Origin: SLAN01 sp964565375
GTDB lineage: Bacteria; Spirochaetota; Spirochaetia; DSM-27196; SKKC01
Length of the DNA stretch: 15,974 nucleotides
Direction: 5' to 3'
Assembly (NCBI GenBank): GCA_964565375.1
Contig: CAZMEV010000074.1
Span: 1-15,974, forward strand
How positions within the stretch are numbered: the first letter of the stretch is position 1; every line of letters starts with the position of its first letter. A model generated the notes under the pieces. The model ran no database searches. It was given only the letters and a program-made list of their open reading frames with translations, and was not told where the DNA came from. Shown here one piece after another: positions 1 through 7,700 of this stretch. Position numbers and translations under genes: made by a program.

Positions 1-1504
1 TCGCGTCCCCTCGTTTCGCCCCGGGGGTGTGGGGACTCGACGGCCAGTAGGCGGTGCCCGGATGCAGCTCGGCGACCTGTTCAGCCAGAACTTCGTCGAA
101 CAGATGCTCGTAGCTGTCCCACGTCATGGACCCGGCGGCACGCGCATCCTCCCCGTCGCCAATACAGGGGTGAATCTGCTCGAGCTCGTTGTTGCCGCAC
201 CACAGTGCAATACTCGGACGATGTCTGAGCCTGCGGATCTGTTCGCGGGCTTCTGCTGTTACATTTTCCAGAAAGTCATTGCGTTCGGCTGGATAGGCGG
301 CACAGGCGAACATGAAGTCCTGCCATACCATAAGCCCTAATTCGTCGCAGAGCTCATAGAAGAGATCAAACTCGTAGATGCCTCCGCCCCACACACGCAG
401 CATATTCATGTGCGCATCGGCCGCGCTCTGCAGCAGCCTGCGGTAATGCACCGGTTCTACTCGCGTGACAAACGTGTCGGCCGGGATCCAGTTGGCGCCT
501 TTCGCAAAAACGGGGTGCCCGTTCACCTCGAAATAGAACGATTCGCCCCACTCGTCCGGCTCTCGCACGAGTCTGAGCGTACGAAGCCCGATGTGCTTTT
601 CGCAACGGTCCACCGCTTCGCCGGTGGCGTCAAGCAACTCTGCAACGACCGTGTAACGGTGCTGCGGTCCGGCGCCGTTGGGCCACCACCGCCGCGGCTC
701 GGCGATATGCAGGGCGAGCTCTGCCCGGTCGCCGGATACCCCGGCGGTGGCTACCGCCACGTCGTCGCCCGAGAACTTCGCCCGGACCCTGACAGTCGCC
801 CCGTCCTGTGCCCCGTTACACGCGACGGCAACTGCGAGTTCCGCCGTTTCGTCGTCAAGAGACATCTGCCGAACGTCTACGTCTTCGAAACGCCCGGCGC
901 CTGTGGCCTCGAGACGAATTGCCTTCCAGATACCGCTTGTCGCCAGCCGCGGGCCCCAGTCCCAGCCGAAGTTCGCCTGGCTTTTTCGCAGATGATTAAC
1001 GCCGGGAAGCCGCTCGGCGTCTATTCCGGTATGCCAGTAGAAATCCTTTTCGTTGGCCTCACGCGCCCATGGAACCGGCGCGGTGAAGGACACTGATATT
1101 TCGTGTTCACCCGGCGAGAGCATTTTATCCAGGCGAAATCGCCAGGAACGAAAAGCATTATCCGTTCCGCCGACGCGCGTTCCGTTTATCCGTATTTCCG
1201 CGAGGGTATCGAGGCCCTCACAAACAAGCTCAATCGGGCCTGAGGAGAGAAACGATTCATCCACACGGAACCTGCGACGATACACCCAGTCGGTTTCCCC
1301 GATCCAGAGCACCGACAACTCGTTATCACGGTAGTAGGGATCATCGATCAGCCCGGCTGCAAGCAGGTCCGTATGCACACATCCCGGCACCGTCGCGGCA
1401 ACTCCCCCGGTGAACAGGCCCGATCGGCGAATCTCCTCGGGAACGTCATCGGTACGCGCGCCGGGCTCCAGAATCCACTCACCATCGAGTGAAAGATACT
1501 CCAC
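1..1504 (-). CDS. Beta-mannosidase, glycoside hydrolase family 2 (C-terminus cut by window edge)
   Basis: Predicted exo-beta-mannosidase that releases mannose from the non-reducing ends of beta-mannosides. About 501 N-terminal residues are visible; relatives usually have 800 or more, so the rest lies beyond the left edge. The start is GTG at 1504, preceded by a strong AAGGAGG six bases upstream. GH2 order is clear: a jelly-roll sugar-binding domain (about 1-190, with the FYWHTGIDAERLPGVNHLRKS and NFGWDWGPRL stretches typical of beta-mannosidases), a beta-sandwich domain (about 190-300), then the start of the TIM barrel with MLRVWGGGIYE and WQDFMFACAAYP. The acid/base glutamate is E440 in LWCGNNE. 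The nucleophile glutamate would lie outside the window. No signal peptide is seen, so a cytoplasmic enzyme acting on imported oligosaccharides is likely. It is the last visible gene of the leftward run, 51 bp after the HAD phosphatase. Confidence 0.93.
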   Translation of the reverse strand, partial: MEYLSLDGEWILEPGARTDDVPEEIRRSGLFTGGVAATVPGCVHTDLLAAGLIDDPYYRDNELSVLWIGETDWVYRRRFRVDESFLSSGPIELVCEGLDTLAEIRINGTRVGGTDNAFRSWRFRLDKMLSPGEHEISVSFTAPVPWAREANEKDFYWHTGIDAERLPGVNHLRKSQANFGWDWGPRLATSGIWKAIRLEATGAGRFEDVDVRQMSLDDETAELAVAVACNGAQDGATVRVRAKFSGDDVAVATAGVSGDRAELALHIAEPRRWWPNGAGPQHRYTVVAELLDATGEAVDRCEKHIGLRTLRLVREPDEWGESFYFEVNGHPVFAKGANWIPADTFVTRVEPVHYRRLLQSAADAHMNMLRVWGGGIYEFDLFYELCDELGLMVWQDFMFACAAYPAERNDFLENVTAEAREQIRRLRHRPSIALWCGNNELEQIHPCIGDGEDARAAGSMTWDSYEHLFDEVLAEQVAELHPGTAYWPSSPHTPGAKRGDA

Positions 1505-1555
1505 GGGTTTCCTCCTTATTGCTATGCACAGCTGCAGGCCATTGTATATCGCATG

Positions 1556-2422
1556 TTACGTCGACCGCTCCCACGATGACTGCCGGGAGGCGATAAGTGC
1601 CTCAGCGAGTTCGGCAAACCCCGGACCATGTGCTGAGGCCGTAATGTAGACAGGGGGTGTCGATATGTAATCGAGCGTTTCACGTACGTTGGCGACAGCG
1701 ACACTGTTGGAAAAAAAGGCGAACATTGGCTCGTCATTCGGCGAATCGCCGCAGAATGCCGCGGAAAGGCGATCGGCCTCCCGGGCGAAATCCAGCTCCC
1801 ACAATCTGCGGGCGGTGATCTCGGTCATGGACCGTTTGTCGTAATTGCCTATCCACGCATTCACATGAATGGAGCTTATCTTCGCCACGGCTCCCGCATC
1901 GGTGAACACGCGGTGAATCGCATTAGCCGCTTCAAAGTCAAGAAACGGCGGTTCCTCGCGAAAGTCCACCGCCATATCGAACTGGCGGAACGGCTGATCC
2001 TTCGCCTCACGGGTACCGGGAACTTCGCGATAGACCTCTTCGGCGATTGACCGCAGCTGTTCGGCGTGCTCACCCGGCTCTCCGGCTTCCGGATGGTACA
2101 GCTCTTTTCTTACCCCATCGGCAAGATAATAGGTGAACGCCCCGTTTTCGCCGATAATCGCATCGACCGGCCACTGGCGGATTATGCAGTCACACCAGCC
2201 GGCCGGCCGGCCGGTGACCGGCACAACCCGGTAGCCGGCATTCGCCAGTTTCCAGATCGCAGCAAAAGCCGGTTCCTCGAGACGGTTGTCACGAGTCAGT
2301 GTGTCGTCGATATCGCAGAAAACGGTTGTAACACGTTGTCTCGCTTCAAGTGGCCATGAACTCAGCGGCTTTGCACGGGAAGTATCAGGTTTCACTGTTG
2401 GACTGTCGGAATACGCGGACAT
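1556..2422 (-). CDS. HAD-superfamily IIB sugar-phosphate phosphatase-like hydrolase
   Basis: Predicted cytoplasmic phosphatase of about 288 residues. HAD motifs are complete: motif I DIDDTLT (nucleophile D37, acid/base D39), motif II VTGRPAGW, a lysine in NYDKRSM that fits motif III, and motif IV GDSPNDEPMF. The IIGENGAF segment and the cap placed between motifs II and III are typical of subclass IIB, which includes mannosyl-3-phosphoglycerate, sucrose-phosphate and trehalose-phosphate phosphatases and Cof-type enzymes. The substrate cannot be read from sequence. The start is uncertain: ATG at 2422 overlaps the upstream phosphatidyltransferase by 38 bases and lacks a clear ribosome site. GTG at 2395 (11-base overlap) is an alternative. 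The frame is open further upstream to 2512, but that would mean a 128-base overlap. The neighbouring beta-mannosidase is not by itself evidence for mannosylglycerate metabolism, because mannosylglycerate carries an alpha linkage. Confidence 0.82.
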   Translation of the reverse strand: MSAYSDSPTVKPDTSRAKPLSSWPLEARQRVTTVFCDIDDTLTRDNRLEEPAFAAIWKLANAGYRVVPVTGRPAGWCDCIIRQWPVDAIIGENGAFTYYLADGVRKELYHPEAGEPGEHAEQLRSIAEEVYREVPGTREAKDQPFRQFDMAVDFREEPPFLDFEAANAIHRVFTDAGAVAKISSIHVNAWIGNYDKRSMTEITARRLWELDFAREADRLSAAFCGDSPNDEPMFAFFSNSVAVANVRETLDYISTPPVYITASAHGPGFAELAEALIASRQSSWERST

Positions 2423-3017
2423 AATCGAGAAACGACATGACAGACGATATGGCGGCAATGATGTACATGGCCATAGCCACGATCGCAAGACCAAGGATAT
2501 AGGTCGGCGCATCGCTTACCGGCAGCGGACTTGTCAGTCCGAAGGTCGCCTCCGGTTCATAGACGCCGAGCCGGTTGAAGGTCGAAAGGAGAAATCCGAC
2601 GCCGGCGGCTATCGAGTACATGACCGTTTTGAACTTACCGCCCTTTCGCGCGGCGAGCGCAACACCCTTGCGGTACATGAGAAGCCGGATGAACACGATA
2701 CTGAATTCCCGGTACATGATAATGAGAAAGACCCACACCGGCATAAGGTTACCGAGCAGGAGACAGGCAAAGTAGGTAAGCCGGATAAACACATCGGCGA
2801 ACGGATCGAGCACCTTTCCAAGATCGGTGACGGTGTTTGTCCGCCGGGCGACTTCTCCGTCGGCCATATCCGAGAACTCGATCCAGATAAACAGCAGCCA
2901 TATGAGCACAATCGAGGTGGTTGCAAGCTCTCCGGTCCACAGCGGGATGAAGAACACCAGAAAGAAGACCGGAGACAGTATAATTCTTGATGCGGTTATG
3001 CCGTTTGCAAGGTTCAC
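2385..3017 (-). CDS. CDP-alcohol phosphatidyltransferase, PgsA-like integral membrane enzyme
   Basis: Predicted membrane enzyme of 210 residues that moves a phosphatidyl group from CDP-diacylglycerol to an alcohol. Glycerol-3-phosphate is the commonest acceptor for this size class (phosphatidylglycerophosphate synthase), but the acceptor is not proven here. The family signature is complete in DMADGEVAR, then eight residues, then G-x3-D-x3-D in GKVLDPFAD; this is the metal and CDP site. Several hydrophobic helices are visible, including residues about 8-28, 33-48, 80-100 and the C-terminal pair. Many PgsA proteins have LADK after the last aspartates, whereas this one has FADVFIRL, which weakens a strict PgsA call. 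The start is GTG at 3017 with no recognisable ribosome site, 36 bases after the preceding stop in the same frame. There is no ATG in between, so coupling to the upstream gene is likely. The 3' end overlaps the HAD gene. Confidence 0.88.
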   Translation of the reverse strand: MNLANGITASRIILSPVFFLVFFIPLWTGELATTSIVLIWLLFIWIEFSDMADGEVARRTNTVTDLGKVLDPFADVFIRLTYFACLLLGNLMPVWVFLIIMYREFSIVFIRLLMYRKGVALAARKGGKFKTVMYSIAAGVGFLLSTFNRLGVYEPEATFGLTSPLPVSDAPTYILGLAIVAMAMYIIAAISSVMSFLDYVRVFRQSNSET

Positions 3018-3053
3018 AATGCTGGCTACGGTACGCGCAGGCCCCGACTGCTG

Positions 3054-3359
3054 TCAAGCGAACAGAGCGGGCCGTATATCGTTGTACTCGTGCTTGCGAA
3101 AGAAACTGTACAATACTCGATACCCGGACTTTACGCGCCCGCGCAGCAGGGTCCGCAGCTTTTTGTCCATTTCTTCGCGGGTTTCAAAGGTATAGAGACG
3201 TTCTTTTCCGGGTCCGTGGACCTCTCCTTCACAGACGGTGAACGCATACTGGGAGAAAAGGGTCGTCTGACGATTATGAAATGTCACATATCGGATGCGC
3301 TCGTTCTCGCCCACCCGGTAGAGTGTTATCATCATGGCTACAATACTGATATCGGCCAC
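3054..3359 (-). CDS. Small WGR-like protein of unknown function
   Basis: A protein of about 92-101 residues that I do not recognise with certainty. The order of features resembles a single WGR domain: an opening LYRVGENERIRYVTF strand pair, a central CEGEVHGPGKERLYTF segment, a helix EEMDKKLRTLLRGRV, and the closing SGYRVLYSFFR, which matches the K-x-KGY end of WGR domains. The eponymous W-G-R triplet itself is absent. WGR domains in DNA-repair and poly-ADP-ribosylation proteins help bind nucleic acid, but no such role can be claimed here. The start could be GTG at 3359 (18 bases after the previous stop, with an AAGG upstream) or ATG at 3335 or 3332. It lies in the leftward operon between the unknown membrane protein and the phosphatidyltransferase. 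It has no membrane segment or signal peptide. Confidence 0.68.
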   Translation of the reverse strand: MADISIVAMMITLYRVGENERIRYVTFHNRQTTLFSQYAFTVCEGEVHGPGKERLYTFETREEMDKKLRTLLRGRVKSGYRVLYSFFRKHEYNDIRPALFA

Positions 3360-3377
3360 CCCCGACGCAGCCTTAAA

Positions 3378-4229
3378 TCAATTACTATTTACACGACGAC
3401 CACTGACGAAGGACACCTGTCCGCCGGCGGACGCATGCAGCCTGTACTCAGATAATACCACGGGTCGGCGGATACGGGCAGTCTCCAGCCGCGATTCAAA
3501 GCGTGGAATTCGGCCCGAAACAAGGTATTCACTGACACGTCCGGCGATACCTCCCTGTACTTCCTCGCGCCGGCCCGGCTCGCTCGCAGCGTCCGCGTCG
3601 TTTTCCGGCGTATCCCCATGCACCGTCTCGATCCGGATCAGCGCATCGGCAGCAAGGAAAAATGCGCCCTCTGGAATACCCACCACGCGCACCCCGGCGG
3701 CAAGTGAAGAACCATCGACCTCAAACATAGTGTCCTGTTCGGAGATAAACCCCGGTGCCGCCGAGCGCCATTCTGCCGCGATGCGCCCGTCGCCGACACT
3801 GAGAATGCGCACTCGTGCCACATACTCCTCGCCGCGGAGGACATGCCAGGGTTCACCGACAAGCGGGAACGTGAGGCTGACTGCAAGCGCGAGGAGCAGG
3901 ACCGGAATACCGAGCGAGCGCGGAAAGCGAAAGAGCATCGCCCATGCAAGAAGCCAGCCCCCGCCATACACCGCTGACTCGGCAGCTGCGAAATGTTCGA
4001 ATCCAGCAAGAAACCCGCCGCCTGTTATCGAGGCGACGGCCAGTGCAAGAGCAAGGTACAGCCATGCGCTTCGAAGCTCGCGTGCACGCCGTCGCTTCGC
4101 CCGCGCCCACCGGGAGCCGTCGTCCACCGGGAGCCTGCGCGTGAGCGGAACAAGCCCCGCCGCGGTCCACAGGGCGCCAAACGCGAGCCACGTATAGTGG
4201 TTGGCGACGAGATGTTCGAGCGCGCTCAG
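3378..4229 (-). CDS. Unknown membrane protein with four N-terminal helices and a soluble C-terminal half; probable CTG start
   Basis: I do not recognise this protein. With a start at CTG 4229 it has 283 residues. Hydrophobic segments lie at about 7-29, 55-77, 86-102 and 105-125, with an Arg/Lys-rich loop (about 40-53) between the first two that should face the cytoplasm. Residues 126-283 are soluble and mostly strand-like, with an acidic Asp/Glu patch near ENDADAASEPGRREE. The first conventional start in the frame is GTG 4127, but that would discard the clean first helix. The frame stays open upstream into the carboxypeptidase gene, with no ATG, GTG or TTG nearby. CTG 4229 overlaps the preceding TGA as CTGA and has GGGAGGT nine bases before it, which argues for coupled translation from a non-standard codon. 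Codon use and GC content match its neighbours. The function is unknown; an envelope role is only a guess from topology. Confidence 0.7.
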   Translation of the reverse strand: MSALEHLVANHYTWLAFGALWTAAGLVPLTRRLPVDDGSRWARAKRRRARELRSAWLYLALALAVASITGGGFLAGFEHFAAAESAVYGGGWLLAWAMLFRFPRSLGIPVLLLALAVSLTFPLVGEPWHVLRGEEYVARVRILSVGDGRIAAEWRSAAPGFISEQDTMFEVDGSSLAAGVRVVGIPEGAFFLAADALIRIETVHGDTPENDADAASEPGRREEVQGGIAGRVSEYLVSGRIPRFESRLETARIRRPVVLSEYRLHASAGGQVSFVSGRRVNSN

Positions 4230-5773
4230 AGTACGTAGACCTCCCGGTACTTGGCTGTGAGGTAATCGATAAACGGCTGCGCGGAGAGCGCCTCGCCGGT
4301 TATATCCTGCACGAGCTCGGAGGCGGTTTTGCGCTTACCATGGGAGTGAATGTTCTCACGCAGCCAGTCGAGTATCGGTGCGAGCTCGCCGCGGCCGATG
4401 CGCTCATAGACATCGGGAATATCGCGGCAGAGGCTGTTCCAGAAACAGGCGCCGTAGAGATTACCGAGCGCATAGGTCGGAAAGTAGCCCATCGCGCCCA
4501 TGGACCAGTGAATATCCTGAAGCACCCCCTCGGCATCGCCCTCCGGCCGCACGCCGATAAGCTCGCCCGACAGTTCGCGCCAGGCCTCCGGCAGCTCATC
4601 GACGCTAAGCGTGCCTTCGATAAGCGCCTTCTCGAGACGGAAGCGCAGAATAATATGCAGGCTGTAGGTCACCTCGTCGGCTTCCACGCGAATAAGCGAA
4701 GGCTCGACCTTGTTAATACCACGGTAGAATGTTTCAAGGTCGATGTCGTCAAGTACCCCGCCTGCGTATTCCTTGAGCCGGGGAAGGTAGTGCGACCAGA
4801 AGGCACGGCTTCGGCCTACTACATTCTCCCAGGTCCTCGACTGGCTTTCATGGATACCAAGGCTCGTGCCGCCGGCCAGCCGTGTGCCGTGAAGCGACGG
4901 GTCGGGCCCGCGTTCGTAGAGCCCGTGGCCTGCCTCGTGCATCGTGCCGAAGATGCCCGAGTTGAGAAAGTTCTCCTGATACCGGGTGGTAAGGCGCACG
5001 TCGTTGGGAGATATGTCGATGGTAAACGGATGCACCGACACGTCGAGCCGACCGTGGGTGAAGTCCCAGCCCATGGCCTCGAGCACTTCACGTCCGAACG
5101 CTTCCTGCCTGTCTACGGGGATTTCCCGGTGGAGGAAGCGGTCATCCACCTGTTCGGCGGCCGCGATCTGTTCGACGAGCGGGACGAGGGAAGTCTGCAG
5201 TCCGTCGAATACGCGCGTTACCTCGGCGGTGGTCATCCACGGTTCGAAGGTGTCGAGCAGCGCATCGTAGGGATGGTCGGAGTAGCCGAGGCATTCGGCC
5301 TTCTCTTTGTTCAGTTCGATGATGTTCGCCAGGTGATCCCGGAACTTCGAGAAGTCATTCGCTTCCCGGGCCTTCGCCCATACCGCCTGTCCGGTGCTCG
5401 CCGCTTCGGCCATACGGCGTACCAGATCTGCGGGAAGCTTCGTTTCCTGCCGGTAGTCGCGGTAGAACTGCCGAATGTACGCACGTTCCGATTCAGGCAC
5501 ATCGGCTCCGCCGTCGGGATGATCCTCGTCGGCGCCGAGCGAGGCAAGCAGCTCGCCTATTTCGGCACTTGTTTCACGTTCGTGAACGATCGATGAAAGA
5601 AGCGACAGCTGTTTCGAGCGGTCTGCTATGCCGCCTTCGGGCATGTAGGTTTCCTGATCCCAGCTTAAGAGCGAGCCCATGTTCGACAGGAGCTGAATCT
5701 CCGAGTCGAGCTCCTTGAGGCGTGCAATCGCCGCCTGGGGATTGTCCGGTCCTTTTCCTTCGCCTGCAGCCAT
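4226..5773 (-). CDS. M32-family metallocarboxypeptidase (carboxypeptidase Taq type)
   Basis: Predicted cytoplasmic zinc carboxypeptidase of 515 residues, the normal length for family M32, removing C-terminal residues from peptides. The motif set is complete: HPF at 248-250, D-x-R-x-T at 258-262, the zinc site H279-E280-x-x-H283 in MHEAGH with E309 in GIHESQSR as the likely third ligand, IRVEAD at 361-366, and GVLQDIHWS at 416-424. The rest is mostly helical, as expected, and there is no signal peptide. The start is ATG 5773, three bases after the thrS stop, with GGCGGAG inside the end of thrS as a weak ribosome site. The stop overlaps the probable CTG start of the next gene. M32 enzymes are usually assigned to peptide turnover; its place after thrS shows co-expression, not a shared reaction. 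Confidence 0.96.
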   Translation of the reverse strand: MAAGEGKGPDNPQAAIARLKELDSEIQLLSNMGSLLSWDQETYMPEGGIADRSKQLSLLSSIVHERETSAEIGELLASLGADEDHPDGGADVPESERAYIRQFYRDYRQETKLPADLVRRMAEAASTGQAVWAKAREANDFSKFRDHLANIIELNKEKAECLGYSDHPYDALLDTFEPWMTTAEVTRVFDGLQTSLVPLVEQIAAAEQVDDRFLHREIPVDRQEAFGREVLEAMGWDFTHGRLDVSVHPFTIDISPNDVRLTTRYQENFLNSGIFGTMHEAGHGLYERGPDPSLHGTRLAGGTSLGIHESQSRTWENVVGRSRAFWSHYLPRLKEYAGGVLDDIDLETFYRGINKVEPSLIRVEADEVTYSLHIILRFRLEKALIEGTLSVDELPEAWRELSGELIGVRPEGDAEGVLQDIHWSMGAMGYFPTYALGNLYGACFWNSLCRDIPDVYERIGRGELAPILDWLRENIHSHGKRKTASELVQDITGEALSAQPFIDYLTAKYREVYVL

Positions 5774-5776
5774 GCG

Positions 5777-7552
5777 TTACAGCTCCGCCTTTTCTTTGAT
5801 CTTGCCGGTTATAAAATCGAGCGCTTCCTGCATTCCCAGCCCGTTCATGCGGTCGTTCTTTCGGCTTCGGATAGAGACGCCGCCTGCTTCCTGCTCTTTC
5901 TCTCCGACAACAAGCATGTAGGGCACTTTCTGATTCTGGGCATTGCGAATCTTGGCGTTCATGCGGTCGTCGCTGTCGTCGAGCTCGCAGCGAATTCCGG
6001 CGTCGGCCATGGTCTTTCGCACACGCTCCGCGTACTCGTTAAAGGCCGGAGCGACGGGAACAACCACCGCCTGCACCGGCGCGAGCCACACCGGAAAAGC
6101 GCCGGCGTAGTGCTCGACGAGCACGCCGAAAAAGCGCTCGATGGATCCGAGAAGGGCGCGGTGGACCATGTAAGGCCGTTTTTCCTTCCCGTCGCGGTCG
6201 ACGAAGGTCATATCAAAGCGCTCGGGCAGGTTAAAGTCGAACTGTATGGTGGAAAGCTGCCACTCGCGGCCGACCGCATCGAGGAGCTTCAGGTCGATTT
6301 TCGGTCCATAGAACGCCCCGCCGCCTTCGTCGAGCTCATATTCAAGACCGGCAGCGTCGATCGCCGTGCGAAGGCTTTCGGTTGCTTTGTCCCATGCTTC
6401 CTGTTCCCCGACACTCTTTTCCGGGCGCGTGGAGAGGTAGGCCTTGAACTCGCTGAAGCCGAATGCACGGATCATATCGAGGCTGAACGAAAGGACGGTG
6501 CGGATCTCGTCTTCGACCTGCTCGGGCGTACAGAAAATATGCGCGTCGTCCTGGGTAAAACCTCGGACGCGCAGAAGCCCGTGCAGCGTACCGCTTCGCT
6601 CGTAGCGATAGACCGTTCCCAGTTCGGCCCAGCGAAGCGGGAGGTCCCGATAGCTTCGCATGCCGGTCTTGTAGATCATGATATGAAACGGACAGTTCAT
6701 GGGTTTCGCGTAATACTCGGTGTTGTCCATTTCCATGTGCGGATACATGCTGTCCTGGTAGAACTCCAGGTGTCCACTTGTCTCCCACAGCCACTTCTTT
6801 CCGACATGCGGCGTATAGAGGAGTTCATATCCGCCTTCATCGTGCTTGCTTCGCCAGAAATCCTCGACAATACGACGTACGCGCCCGCCCTTCGGATGCC
6901 AGTAAATGAGCCCGCTTCCCGCCTCCTCGTGGGTGGAGAAAAGATCGAGCTCCCGGCCGAGCTTTCTGTGATCGCGTCGTTCGATCTCGGCGAGCCGATC
7001 GAGATGCGCGCGCAACTCCTTCGGACTCTCCCAGGCGGTACCGTATATGCGCTGGAGCATTGGACGGTTTTCGTCACCACGCCAGTAGGCTCCCGCAGTG
7101 TTGAGGAGTTTAAACGCCTTCGGATGAATCGCTTTGGTCGACTGCACGTGCGGGCCCCGGCACAGGTCGGTGAATGTATCCACGGTGTACAGGGAGATCG
7201 CTTCTTCCTGGGGCAGGTCATCGATCAGCTCCAGCTTATACGGCTGATCTTTGAAGAACTCTTTCGCCTCTTCACGCGTTATTTCTTTTCGCACGAACGG
7301 ATGATCTCCGCCCATAATCTCCCGCATGTGCTCCTCGATCGTCTCGAGATCTTCGGGCCTCAGTGCTCGCGGGAGATCAAAATCATAATAAAACCCGTTG
7401 TCGATCGGTGGGCCGATCGCTATCTTCGCATCGGGAAACAGTCTTAAGACTGCCTCGGCCATAACGTGTGCGGTCGAATGGCGAATTCGGAACAGCTTTT
7501 CTTCCTGTGACAGCTTCGCTTCCGGGCTGTCTGCGTCTTTCACTTCCGGCAT
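5777..7552 (-). CDS. thrS: Threonine--tRNA ligase lacking the N-terminal TGS domain
   Basis: Class II aminoacyl-tRNA synthetase that attaches threonine to tRNA-Thr in the cytoplasm. It has 591 residues against about 640 in E. coli, and the difference is at the N-terminus: the TGS domain is absent and the editing domain starts almost at once. The editing site is intact, with H25-S-T-A-H29 and C131-x3-H135, so removal of mischarged serine should be retained. The catalytic zinc ligands C287, H338 and H464 have the same spacing as C334, H385 and H511 in E. coli. Motif 2 is YRYERSGTLHGLLRVRGFTQ and motif 3 contains RALLGSIERFFG; the anticodon-binding domain fills about 485-591. I chose ATG 7552 because AGGAG lies eight bases upstream; ATG 7558 would leave only two. 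It is the first gene of the leftward operon and diverges from ldhA. Confidence 0.97.
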   Translation of the reverse strand: MPEVKDADSPEAKLSQEEKLFRIRHSTAHVMAEAVLRLFPDAKIAIGPPIDNGFYYDFDLPRALRPEDLETIEEHMREIMGGDHPFVRKEITREEAKEFFKDQPYKLELIDDLPQEEAISLYTVDTFTDLCRGPHVQSTKAIHPKAFKLLNTAGAYWRGDENRPMLQRIYGTAWESPKELRAHLDRLAEIERRDHRKLGRELDLFSTHEEAGSGLIYWHPKGGRVRRIVEDFWRSKHDEGGYELLYTPHVGKKWLWETSGHLEFYQDSMYPHMEMDNTEYYAKPMNCPFHIMIYKTGMRSYRDLPLRWAELGTVYRYERSGTLHGLLRVRGFTQDDAHIFCTPEQVEDEIRTVLSFSLDMIRAFGFSEFKAYLSTRPEKSVGEQEAWDKATESLRTAIDAAGLEYELDEGGGAFYGPKIDLKLLDAVGREWQLSTIQFDFNLPERFDMTFVDRDGKEKRPYMVHRALLGSIERFFGVLVEHYAGAFPVWLAPVQAVVVPVAPAFNEYAERVRKTMADAGIRCELDDSDDRMNAKIRNAQNQKVPYMLVVGEKEQEAGGVSIRSRKNDRMNGLGMQEALDFITGKIKEKAEL

Positions 7553-7700
7553 AATCATGTCTCCTGAGAATGAGGCAGCGCGCACCTGCTATGCGCATTC
7601 CGTTGCATATATACGTTGCATATAAACGGCTGTTTTGCGAATATGAGTCGCAGGCACCTGCGCTGTCAAGGCGACGCACGCACCACCGGAAGGAGGATTC
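7553..7700. promoter_or_regulatory. Divergent intergenic control region between thrS and ldhA
   Basis: These 148 bases must hold the promoters of both the thrS operon (minus) and ldhA (plus). The centre (about 7599-7645) is AT-rich against a GC-rich background and contains the 13-bp tandem repeat listed separately. On the plus strand a weak candidate is TTGCAT at 7616-7621 with GAATAT 17 bases on. On the minus strand TATATA-type hexamers are present but no good -35 partner is visible. An ATGCGCAT palindrome sits at 7591-7598. I see no T-box specifier structure or antiterminator in front of thrS. A ribosome site AAGGAGG at 7690-7696 serves ldhA. Confidence 0.5.
7601..7626. repeat. Tandem direct repeat, two 13-bp copies
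   Basis: Two adjacent copies, CGTTGCATATATA at 7601-7613 and CGTTGCATATAAA at 7614-7626, differ by one base. They lie midway between the divergent thrS and ldhA genes, where an operator or a duplicated promoter element would be expected. No known binding site is recognised. Confidence 0.6.

Noticed and set aside
410..1096. Plus-strand open frame of 228 codons at the left end
   Set aside because: Antisense to the GH2 beta-mannosidase, whose catalytic and binding motifs read cleanly on the minus strand.
2199..2214. Run of four CCGG units
   Set aside because: It encodes part of the conserved TGRPAGW motif of the HAD phosphatase, so codon choice in a GC-rich gene explains it.
1505..2512. Mannosylglycerate pathway formed by the HAD phosphatase and beta-mannosidase
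   Set aside because: Mannosylglycerate is alpha-linked, no synthase is visible, and the HAD substrate is undetermined.
4340..5596. Long plus-strand open frame (418 codons) opposite the M32 peptidase
   Set aside because: It lies wholly opposite a gene with a complete set of family motifs, and its translation shows no recognisable domain. It is a GC-rich antisense shadow.
6110..7447. Long plus-strand open frame (445 codons) opposite thrS
   Set aside because: Antisense to a fully motif-supported synthetase; no domain recognised and no ribosome site.
7553..7700. T-box riboswitch upstream of thrS
   Set aside because: The leader is too short and shows no specifier loop, T-box sequence or terminator/antiterminator pair.
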